This document shows, in pieces, positions 1 through 5,153 of a stretch of DNA of 5,153 nt (the first letter of the stretch is position 1; each line of letters opens with the position of its first letter). Position numbers and translations under genes: made by a program. The DNA comes from an uncultured Clostridia bacterium (GTDB taxonomy: Bacteria; Bacillota; Clostridia; Oscillospirales; Ruminococcaceae), in assembly GCA_947089135.1 (NCBI GenBank), contig CAMUJF010000043.1, positions 1 through 5,153 on the forward strand. Reading direction: 5' to 3'. The notes below the pieces were generated by a model, which was given only the letters and a program-made list of their open reading frames with translations, did not search any database and was not told where the DNA came from.

Positions 1-66
1 TTTATATTATATCGTTTTGGGGGAAAATTGTAAAGATTCTGAACAGGCTCTTATGTCAGAATTATT
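1..66. repeat. Left arm of window-bounding inverted repeat
   Basis: Bases 1-51 match the reverse complement of 5101-5151 with one mismatch, at base 14 (g here, a in the other arm read the same way). Weaker similarity continues to about base 66, where 53-66 match 5099-5085 with one gap and one mismatch. The arm contains an outward-reading promoter and no gene. Inference: this is the end of a multi-copy mobile element, probably an insertion sequence whose body lies outside the window. The family is not determined; an IS256-like end is only a guess. The repeat itself is certain, its identity is not. Confidence 0.9.
6..34 (-). promoter_or_regulatory. Predicted sigma-A promoter reading out of the window to the left
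   Basis: On the minus strand there is a -35 TTTACA (34-29), a 17-base spacer and a perfect -10 TATAAT (11-6). It reads towards base 1 and beyond, so it serves nothing inside this window. The spacer ends in CGA before the -10, so it lacks the extended -10 TG that the right-hand copy has. If the arm is an insertion sequence end, this is most simply the transposase promoter. Confidence 0.6.
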
Positions 67-107
67 TTTTTTAATGAATTACCAATTATATAAAAAATCT
101 TCCGCAA

Positions 108-152
108 ATAAAAATCCTCCAAACTTCAAAAACAAAGTCGGAGGATTTTATT
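108..152. terminator. Rho-independent terminator after the permease gene, probably bidirectional
   Basis: AAAATCCTCC (111-120) and GGAGGATTTT (140-149) form a perfect 10-bp stem. The 19-base loop contains a further small ACTT/AAGT pairing. On the minus strand the GGAGG arm runs into TTTTTATTT, so it ends the ATPase-permease operon about 60 bases after the permease stop. On the plus strand the stem also ends in a T run, so it could block transcription entering from the left. The spacers 67-107 and 153-212 are AT-rich and show nothing else I can support. Confidence 0.85.
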
Positions 153-212
153 GCATAGGAATTTTACCCGCCAAACTTTCTGTTTTTTTATTTGACGGAT
201 TACGGTATTATT

Positions 213-2642
213 CTATTCAGCTTCTCTAAGCCGTTCAACCAGCGTCTTCCTTTCGAGGATATTTGTAATTACCGCAGATATAAGCACAGGTACAATAAGC
301 ACCATTGCTGCATACCCTAATATATACCAGCCTGGGAAATGCCAGTGCAGATATGTCGCCTGAAACTCCCTCATTATCTGTATCATAACATATCCCGCAG
401 CAGTACCGAAAACAACGGTGATTACTATATTTTTTGCAGCAAGTATAAGTCCTTCACCGATTATCATTTTTTTTAGCTGACTGCCGCTCATACCTATGGA
501 GCAAAGCATTGCAAATTCCTGTTTTCTGGACATGGCGCTGGACACAAGCGTGTTAATCAGATTTATCAGCGCAAAACCGATTATGAACGCCGAAAGTCCC
601 CATACAAGTCCCATAACAAGGTAATAATTTGACTTAGAGCTGTTTATATCGTCCGAAAAGCATGAAAGCTTCAGCCGCAGATTACTGTCGGCGTATTTTT
701 GCAAAAACTCCTTTACAGCCGTATCGGTTTTGTAGTCCTCCACCTCAACGATAAGTCCATCGCCTGGGTCGTATTCTTCCGGTACCATAGTTTTAAAAAG
801 CTCCTTTGGAATATAAAACCAACCCTCTCCAATGGTCAGATAATCGGCTTCCTTGCTGTTTAATTTCATAAGCTTTCCACGGTCAAAGCTGCCCGCAACG
901 GTAAAATTATCCTCCCTGTACTCATAACCGTCATGCCATTTAAACTTGACCGTATCGCCTGTTCCAAACCTCCAGCCGTATATTTCCTGCGCCAGATCGT
1001 TGTTGCATATTAAAATCTCTTTGTTTTGCACCATTTTGTCGTAATCAAAAGGTTCGCCCTCTGTCCTGCATTTATTCATGACGCTGACATATTTACTTTC
1101 AAATGGCATTACCGCGTCGCTTGTCTGATAGTTGTTGTATTCGTACTGTATTACGAAACGATCGTAGCGCGTTACATTTTTTACGCCCTCAAAAGAGGCT
1201 ATCTCCGCTTCGATTTCTTTTGTAAGAGGATTATTTATCTGAATATCAGATGCGCCGTGTTCCGAGGTTTTTACCGCGTTGTTTGAAATTTCAAGCACAT
1301 AGTCGCCAAACAAATACTCGCCGACACGGGAATATTCTTCAATATTATAGGATGCGATAAGCGTTGTACCCATAACAAATATTATACCGCCTATGCCCAG
1401 AGAAACTGCCGTCATTGCTGACTTCTTCCGATTGCTGTCCGCGCTTATCCTTGCAAGACCAAAGGGCGTAAGCTTTCTTTTTCCGCTTTTTGCGGACGTT
1501 TTTCCTCCGCTGTTGTCGTGCATTTTTGCCGCCTCTATAGGGGAAGCCGCTGCTGCGATCTTTGCAGGCTTTTTCACGGAAAACATAACCGTCAACGAAG
1601 ATGCAATAATTGTCAAAGCGGCTGTTATCAAGGTATTGGGGAGATAAAATCCCTTTGGTACAATAAAGTACGCAAAAGCCGTTCCGACAATAATACCCAT
1701 CAGAGAACCTATCGCACTGAGAAAAATGCCCTCGTACTGCACAGCCTTTCTTATCTGTTTTGAGGTCATGCCTATCGTGCGCAGCTGTCCGAACTGACGT
1801 ATCCTGCCTGTTACCGAAATGTAGAAAATGCTGTATATCACAAAAACGCTTACAAATAAAATCGCCGCGCTTACAGCGATAACTGCAAGCAATGTGCTTG
1901 TCTTGATATTGGATATTTTTACTACGAACCTGCTGTTTTCATTTATCTGACGACGGATTATACCGTACTGCTTACCAATACCGCGTATTGTGTCTAAAAA
2001 AGTTTGACCGTCCATGTCAGCTGCACCGAATATCCTTGCCGAAATGGTATAGGGTACATTTTTTAACTGCGAACCGTTTTCGGCGTACTCCTCCGAAAGC
2101 AGTATGTAAAACGAGCTGTCGGATTCGAGATCAATAAACCCTGTGACAGTATAGGTCTCTGTACTGCCGTCAAGCCATGTTACGGAAAATTCCGTGCCGA
2201 TAACAGACTCCTTGCCCAATTTTTCCATATATTTCTTTGAAACGACCGCCTCGTTGATTTTTTCAGGATAGCTGCCCTCCGCTATATTTGAGCGGATATA
2301 CTCCATAATTTTTCCCTCGTCGGAATAATATGCAGGGCGTATCACGTAATTTTCCACTTCCATAGAACTGCCTTGCTTATAGCGGACAATATCCTCAACG
2401 TGTTCGTCGCCTTTTATGGACTCGACCTGTGCGCTGCTAAGCTCACTGTATATCACATGGGGCTGTACCGCAAACTCACGATCCTCCTTCTTGTCCATAG
2501 CAAGAGCGAAGCCTGCCAGTCCGGAAATAAGAGCGGCGGAAAGCGCAACGGTGATTATGATAAAAATATTCCGCATTTTACCCAATTTCAGACTGCGCGC
2601 CGTCAGCTTTCGCAGAATTGTACCGTTATTGTTTTTCAGCAT
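213..2642 (-). CDS. FtsX/MacB-type ABC transporter permease with two large extracytoplasmic domains
   Basis: This is the membrane subunit of an ABC exporter or mechanotransmission complex, paired with the ATPase encoded just upstream. From an ATG at 2642 it has 809 residues. Hydrophobic helices lie near residues 26-48, 252-276, 305-329, 334-356, 411-432, 675-698, 730-754 and 773-795, a 1+3+1+3 pattern. Helices 1-2 and 5-6 enclose soluble regions of about 200 and 240 residues. Two FtsX-like coupling segments, RIRQFGQLRTIGM (about 279-291) and SRKQEFAMLCSIGM (about 705-718), follow helices 2 and 6 and show an internal duplication. A TTG at 2648 would add two residues and overlap the ATPase stop, but the ATG, two bases after that TGA and about nine bases from a GGAGAGGGG, is preferred. 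Helix layout differs from BceB, which has ten helices and one large domain. The substrate cannot be read from sequence. Confidence 0.93.
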   Translation of the reverse strand: MLKNNNGTILRKLTARSLKLGKMRNIFIIITVALSAALISGLAGFALAMDKKEDREFAVQPHVIYSELSSAQVESIKGDEHVEDIVRYKQGSSMEVENYVIRPAYYSDEGKIMEYIRSNIAEGSYPEKINEAVVSKKYMEKLGKESVIGTEFSVTWLDGSTETYTVTGFIDLESDSSFYILLSEEYAENGSQLKNVPYTISARIFGAADMDGQTFLDTIRGIGKQYGIIRRQINENSRFVVKISNIKTSTLLAVIAVSAAILFVSVFVIYSIFYISVTGRIRQFGQLRTIGMTSKQIRKAVQYEGIFLSAIGSLMGIIVGTAFAYFIVPKGFYLPNTLITAALTIIASSLTVMFSVKKPAKIAAAASPIEAAKMHDNSGGKTSAKSGKRKLTPFGLARISADSNRKKSAMTAVSLGIGGIIFVMGTTLIASYNIEEYSRVGEYLFGDYVLEISNNAVKTSEHGASDIQINNPLTKEIEAEIASFEGVKNVTRYDRFVIQYEYNNYQTSDAVMPFESKYVSVMNKCRTEGEPFDYDKMVQNKEILICNNDLAQEIYGWRFGTGDTVKFKWHDGYEYREDNFTVAGSFDRGKLMKLNSKEADYLTIGEGWFYIPKELFKTMVPEEYDPGDGLIVEVEDYKTDTAVKEFLQKYADSNLRLKLSCFSDDINSSKSNYYLVMGLVWGLSAFIIGFALINLINTLVSSAMSRKQEFAMLCSIGMSGSQLKKMIIGEGLILAAKNIVITVVFGTAAGYVMIQIMREFQATYLHWHFPGWYILGYAAMVLIVPVLISAVITNILERKTLVERLREAE

Positions 2643-2644
2643 TT

Positions 2645-3319
2645 TCAAACGCCCCTCTCCACGATTTTGCCGTCCTCAATTCGGACTATTCTGTCTGCAA
2701 GCTGGGCAATTTCAAGGTTGTGAGTTATCATAACAAGTGTCTGCCCGCAGCTTTCCGAGGTCTGCTTCAAAAGTCCTAGAACCTCCTGACCCGTTTTGCT
2801 GTCAAGGTTTCCCGTAGGCTCGTCCGCAAGTATTATAGCGGGCTTGAAAGCAATAGCTCTTGCAATGGCGGCGCGCTGCTGCTGTCCGCCCGAAAGATTA
2901 TTGGGGAAACGGTCAAGCTTGTACTCAATGTGGAGCATTTTCACAATGCCGTTAATAAAATTTTTGTCGGGCTTGCTGCCGTCCAACTCGATAGGCAGGA
3001 CGATATTTTCATACACATTCAGCATTGGCACAAGGTTATAATTCTGAAAAACAAAGCCTATCTGCCTGCGGCGGAATACCGTAAGCTCGTCGGGTGACAT
3101 TCCCGAAATTTCCCTGCCGTCTATTTTTACGCTGCCGGAGGTGGGATTGTCAAGACCGCCCATCATATTCAGAAGCGTGGATTTACCGCTGCCCGACGTT
3201 CCCACAACAGCTACAAATTCGCCCTGTTCCACTGAAAGGTCAACGCCGTCCAAAGCCTTGACAAGACTGTCCCCGCTGCCGTAATATTTTTTTAGATTTT
3301 CGATTTTAAGTACATTCAT
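2645..3319 (-). CDS. ABC transporter ATPase, LolD/MacB/BceA-type
   Basis: This 224-residue cytoplasmic nucleotide-binding subunit dimerises and powers the FtsX-type permease downstream. All the ATPase motifs are intact: Walker A GTSGSGKST (40-48), Q-loop glutamine 92 in FVFQNYNL, signature LSGGQQQR (142-149), Walker B ILADE (163-167, with catalytic E167), D-loop NLD (171-173) and switch His200 in MITHN. Length and the absence of a C-terminal extension fit the LolD/MacB/BceA group. The start is well supported: AAAGGAG lies eight bases upstream of the ATG. It is the first gene of its operon, behind a promoter with direct repeats, and its TGA lies two bases from the permease ATG, so the two are almost certainly co-translated. 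The family is certain; the transported or sensed substrate is unknown. Confidence 0.96.
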   Translation of the reverse strand: MNVLKIENLKKYYGSGDSLVKALDGVDLSVEQGEFVAVVGTSGSGKSTLLNMMGGLDNPTSGSVKIDGREISGMSPDELTVFRRRQIGFVFQNYNLVPMLNVYENIVLPIELDGSKPDKNFINGIVKMLHIEYKLDRFPNNLSGGQQQRAAIARAIAFKPAIILADEPTGNLDSKTGQEVLGLLKQTSESCGQTLVMITHNLEIAQLADRIVRIEDGKIVERGV

Positions 3320-3327
3320 TTCAGGTT

Positions 3328-3334
3328 CTCCTTT
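3328..3334 (-). promoter_or_regulatory. Ribosome binding site of the ATPase gene
   Basis: AAAGGAG on the minus strand, followed by eight bases and the ATG at 3319. It is a strong Firmicute-type Shine-Dalgarno sequence and fixes the start of the ATPase gene. Confidence 0.85.
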
Positions 3335-3351
3335 GGTATGTTTTTATATAA

Positions 3352-3357
3352 AGTATA
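3352..3357 (-). promoter_or_regulatory. Likely -10 box of the ATPase-permease operon
   Basis: TATACT on the minus strand matches TATAAT at five of six positions and would give a leader of roughly 25 bases to the ATG. No good -35 hexamer sits 16-18 bases upstream; that position is occupied by the direct repeat at 3369-3386. This is the usual look of a promoter activated by an OmpR/PhoB-type regulator. An alternative pairing is TTGAGA (3374-3369) with TATATA, 18 bases apart. Confidence 0.5.
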
Positions 3358-3368
3358 AACCGCAAATG

Positions 3369-3386
3369 TCTCAAAAACCTCTCAAA
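3369..3386 (-). promoter_or_regulatory. Direct repeat TTTGAGA-N4-TTTGAGA, candidate response-regulator binding site
   Basis: On the minus strand an exact 7-bp repeat TTTGAGA occurs at 3386-3380 and 3375-3369, separated by GGTT, giving an 11-bp period of one helical turn. OmpR/PhoB-family dimers bind head-to-tail on exactly such 7+4 repeats. The site ends 11 bases upstream of the -10 TATACT, the spacing at which such regulators replace a -35 element. A second overlapping repeat, ACATTTG, recurs 20 bp apart (3389-3383 and 3369-3363). That the neighbouring regulator binds here is inference from position and architecture. Confidence 0.55.
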
Positions 3387-3401
3387 TGTATGAAAATTTG
3401 C

Positions 3402-3450
3402 AAAAAAATTAAGGACTGCATAAGAACCTGTACAGTTCTAAAAACAGTCC
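3402..3450 (-). terminator. Rho-independent terminator after the histidine kinase gene
   Basis: On the minus strand GGACTG (3450-3445) pairs with CAGTCC (3418-3413). Inside, AGAAC and GTTCT form a second 5-bp stem around a 7-base loop. The outer stem is followed by TTAATTTTTTT (3412-3402). It begins four bases after the kinase stop codon and so separates the regulator-kinase operon from the ATPase-permease operon, although some read-through is possible. There is no T run on the plus strand, so it is one-directional. Confidence 0.8.
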
Positions 3451-3454
3451 CGAA

Positions 3455-4375
3455 TCATTCCAAGGGCATATTTACAATAAATTCCGCACCGTCAGGCGGC
3501 TCCGACTTTACCAAAATAAATCCGCCCTGCTCCGAAATAATATTGCGCGAAAGGAACAGACCGATACCAAGTCCCTCGGTATTTTTCACAGTCTCGGAGC
3601 GGTAAAATCTGCCGAAAATTTTCGCCTGCTCGCTTTCGGAAATCCCAGCGCCGCTGTCCTTTATTTTTATCTGCGCATAAAACTCGTTGACGTCAGCAGA
3701 TACAGCTATAAAGCCGTTTTTCGGCGTGTATTTCACCGCATTGTCAAGAATGTTGAATACAGCCTCAGCCGTCCATTTTTTATCGCAGTACATAAAAATT
3801 CCGTCGGGACAATCGACTCGAACATTGATATTTTTATCTTCCGCCGTTAGGGCGATCTGCGCAAGTCCCACCGCAATAATTTCCGTCACGGAAAATTTTT
3901 CTTTATTAAAGGAAATTATTCCTGTTTCAAGCCGCGACATTTTTACCAGCGCTTGCATAAGGAATTCCAGCTTTTCCGCTTGTGCGGCGGACAGATTCAA
4001 AAATCCGCGGCGTTTTTCCTCGTCAATGTCCTGCCTTGAAAGTATCTGCATATACATTTTCAGATTTGCCGAGGGGGTTTTTACCTGATGAGAAATGTCC
4101 GAAACCAGGGACTGCATTTTCAGCTTGTCACGTTTGGATTGCTCTGTCTTGCCGCCTAAAATTTCGTACAAACGCTTTAATTTTACATTTATTTTGCCGT
4201 CCAGAGTATCTTCCGTAATAGTAAAATCGGGTATTTTTTCAGCGGTCATATCGTCTAAAATAAAGCATAATTCCCTCGAAAACGCGGAGATTTTCCTGCG
4301 GTAATAAATGTTTACACAGATAATTATAATTGCCGAAATAAAAACTAAAGCGGAAATAATTATTACCCAAATCAT
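3455..4375 (-). CDS. Sensor histidine kinase with a single N-terminal membrane helix and no external sensor domain
   Basis: This membrane-bound kinase phosphorylates the response regulator encoded immediately upstream. It has 306 residues. Residues 2-23 form one hydrophobic helix followed by YYRRK, placing the rest in the cytoplasm. A linker follows, then the dimerisation/phosphoacceptor domain with His96 in SHQVKTP (95-101), then the HATPase domain: N box FNILDNAVKYT (207-217), G1 DSGAGI (240-245), F box FGRFYRS (254-260) and G2 GLGIGL (268-273). All look intact. The residue after His96 is Gln rather than the usual Glu/Asp. There is almost no sequence outside the membrane, so the signal probably comes from a partner, plausibly the ABC permease. 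The ATG overlaps the regulator stop as ATGA, and GGTGA lies six bases upstream. Related in layout to BceS/VncS-type kinases; assignment to either is not claimed. Confidence 0.94.
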   Translation of the reverse strand: MIWVIIISALVFISAIIIICVNIYYRRKISAFSRELCFILDDMTAEKIPDFTITEDTLDGKINVKLKRLYEILGGKTEQSKRDKLKMQSLVSDISHQVKTPSANLKMYMQILSRQDIDEEKRRGFLNLSAAQAEKLEFLMQALVKMSRLETGIISFNKEKFSVTEIIAVGLAQIALTAEDKNINVRVDCPDGIFMYCDKKWTAEAVFNILDNAVKYTPKNGFIAVSADVNEFYAQIKIKDSGAGISESEQAKIFGRFYRSETVKNTEGLGIGLFLSRNIISEQGGFILVKSEPPDGAEFIVNMPLE

Positions 4376-5040
4376 TGCTGTTCACCGCTCCAGATGTAGC
4401 CTATGCCGTAGACTGTTTTGATGTATTTGCGGTTTTCATCCTCGATTTTTCCTCGTATACGGTTTATATTTACGGTGAGAGTATGCTCGTCAACGAAATT
4501 TTCTTTGCAGTCCCAAAGCTTTTCAAGCAGCACTTGTCTTGTAAGAACCGCTCCTTTGCTGCTCGTAAAAATTTTCAAAAGCCTGTACTCGGTTGGGGTA
4601 AACGCAATGCTTTTTCCGCAGACAGAGGCCGTGAGCTTTGTAAAATCCACAGTAAGAGAACCGTCTGAATAAACGTCCCTCAAAGTCACGCTGCGCCTTA
4701 AAACGGCAGCAATCCTTTTCCGCAAGACGGACAAGGAAAATGGTTTTGTTATATAGTCGTCCGCGCCGCAGACAAAGCCTTTCAGCTCGTCCATTTCCAT
4801 ATCGCGGCAGGTCAGGAAAATTACAGGAATATTCTTTTTGTTCTTTATTTCACGACACAGTTCATACCCCTCAATATCGGGAAGATTAACATCCAGCAGA
4901 GCAATGTCCGCATCGGCGAGGCAGTCGCGCGCCGCTCTGCCGTTTTCTGCCGAAACAACGCTGTATCCCTCGGCTGTGAGGTCAAATTCAAGTCCGCTGC
5001 GCAGAGCATTGTCGTCCTCAATTATAAGTATTGTAAACAT
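4372..5040 (-). CDS. OmpR/PhoB-family response regulator
   Basis: This cytoplasmic DNA-binding protein is activated by phosphorylation from the adjoining kinase. From the ATG at 5040 it has 222 residues, normal for the family. The receiver domain (1 to about 118) has the acidic pocket D9/D10, phosphoacceptor D50 in LLDVNLP, the switch T77 and K99-P100. The winged-helix domain (about 125-219) has the recognition-helix region VDEHTLTVNINRIRGKI (183-199) and the terminal YGIGYIW hairpin. An upstream in-frame GTG at 5097 would add 19 residues, running through an AT-rich palindrome next to the repeat arm. That start is rejected because MFTILIIEDD is the typical receiver N-terminus. The ribosome binding site is weak (AAGAAAG, about ten bases upstream). 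The likely target is the ATPase-permease promoter. Confidence 0.95.
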   Translation of the reverse strand: MFTILIIEDDNALRSGLEFDLTAEGYSVVSAENGRAARDCLADADIALLDVNLPDIEGYELCREIKNKKNIPVIFLTCRDMEMDELKGFVCGADDYITKPFSLSVLRKRIAAVLRRSVTLRDVYSDGSLTVDFTKLTASVCGKSIAFTPTEYRLLKIFTSSKGAVLTRQVLLEKLWDCKENFVDEHTLTVNINRIRGKIEDENRKYIKTVYGIGYIWSGEQQ

Positions 5041-5070
5041 ATTGATCTTGCTTTCTTTTTTATATTTTAT

Positions 5071-5096
5071 TGCAGATATATTATAATATTTCTGCA
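5071..5096. promoter_or_regulatory. 26-bp near-perfect palindrome over the predicted -10 box of the regulator operon
   Basis: The dyad pairs TGCAGA (5071-5076) with TCTGCA (5091-5096) and continues to its centre at 5083/5084. Twelve of thirteen base pairs are symmetrical; only 5077/5090 mismatch. It contains TATAAT on the minus strand (5085-5080), about 40 bases upstream of the regulator start and so a reasonable -10. The matching -35 position falls at 5103-5108, inside the right repeat arm, where no -35-like hexamer is present. It could be an operator for a dimeric repressor, or just AT-rich promoter sequence that happens to be symmetrical. Confidence 0.5.
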
Positions 5097-5153
5097 CATT
5101 AGAGCCTGTTCAGAATCTTTACAATTTTCCCCCAAAATGATATAATATAAAAA
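5085..5153. repeat. Right arm of window-bounding inverted repeat
   Basis: Bases 5101-5151 are the inverted copy of 1-51 with one mismatch (5138). Similarity with one gap continues inward to about 5085. The sharp drop in identity at 5100/52 marks the likely end of the shared element. The arm adjoins the promoter of the response regulator. No transposase is present in the window, so only an edge of the putative element is seen. Confidence 0.9.
5118..5146 (+). promoter_or_regulatory. Predicted sigma-A promoter reading out of the window to the right, with extended -10
   Basis: TTTACA (5118-5123), a 17-base spacer and TATAAT (5141-5146), preceded by TGA, which supplies the TGn extended -10 motif. 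It points away from the two-component genes and out of the window, mirroring the promoter in the left arm. If the arm is an insertion sequence end, this is probably the transposase promoter. Confidence 0.62.

Noticed and set aside
17..229. 70-codon plus-strand open frame at the left edge
   Set aside because: It begins at a TTG inside the repeat arm, reads through the terminator hairpin and into the permease end, has no ribosome binding site and shows no recognisable protein features.
1026..1763. Plus-strand open frames of 80-90 codons within the permease gene
   Set aside because: They lie opposite an intact, clearly coding permease, lack ribosome binding sites and have composition expected of antisense frames.
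2643..2648. TTG start of the permease overlapping the ATPase stop
   Set aside because: The ATG two codons later is the stronger start and is well spaced from the GGAGAGGGG; the difference is only two residues.
3369..3390. Possible CRISPR-like or iteron repeat cluster in the spacer before the ATPase gene
   Set aside because: There are only two copies of short 7-bp units within 30 bases; this fits a regulator binding site, not an array or origin.
3687..4304. Plus-strand open frames opposite the histidine kinase
   Set aside because: The kinase motifs on the minus strand are complete, and the opposite frames show no domains or translation signals.
5041..5097. 19-residue N-terminal extension of the response regulator from a GTG at 5097
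   Set aside because: It would translate the AT-rich palindrome and predicted -10 region, has no ribosome binding site, and precedes a standard receiver N-terminus beginning at the ATG at 5040.
5029..5123. Outward promoter from the right repeat arm into the regulator operon (TTGTAA with TAATGT, 17 apart)
   Set aside because: The -10 matches the consensus at only three of six positions, and the TATAAT nearer the gene is a better candidate.

Overview
The window holds one compact module: a two-component system and an ABC transporter, all four genes on the minus strand, bracketed by a long inverted repeat at the very edges. Base composition (AT-rich spacers, moderately AT-leaning genes), strong AGGAG-type ribosome binding sites and protein relatedness suggest a low-to-moderate GC Firmicute, probably a gut-type Clostridia such as an Oscillospiraceae/Ruminococcus relative. 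The genus is a guess from style, not from a search.

Layout in transcription order (right to left): an OmpR-family response regulator (4372-5040) overlaps a short histidine kinase (3455-4375) by an ATGA. A rho-independent terminator (3402-3450) closes this first operon. A second promoter region (about 3352-3389) carries a 7-bp direct repeat with 11-bp spacing upstream of a -10 box. It drives a LolD/MacB-type ATPase (2645-3319) and an 8-helix FtsX-type permease (213-2642), separated by two bases. A perfect-stem terminator (108-152) follows the permease. There are no RNA genes, CRISPR arrays or transposase genes, and no gene-free stretch longer than 300 bases.

How it likely works: the kinase has one N-terminal membrane helix and no extracytoplasmic sensor domain, while the permease has two large extracytoplasmic domains. 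By analogy with transporter-linked two-component systems (BceRS-AB and VncRS-Vex types), the transporter may supply the sensing, the kinase relay it, and the regulator activate the transporter promoter through the direct repeat. Substrate is unknown; peptide or envelope-stress roles are the usual ones for such modules.

The most unusual feature is at the edges. Bases 1-51 and 5101-5151 are inverted copies with a single mismatch, and weaker similarity continues to about 66 and 5085. Each arm carries a near-consensus sigma-A promoter reading out of the window. This fits two oppositely oriented copies of one insertion sequence whose transposase genes lie just outside, and it also fits a contig broken at a repeated sequence. 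Next to the right arm is a 26-bp near-perfect palindrome covering the likely -10 box of the regulator operon.
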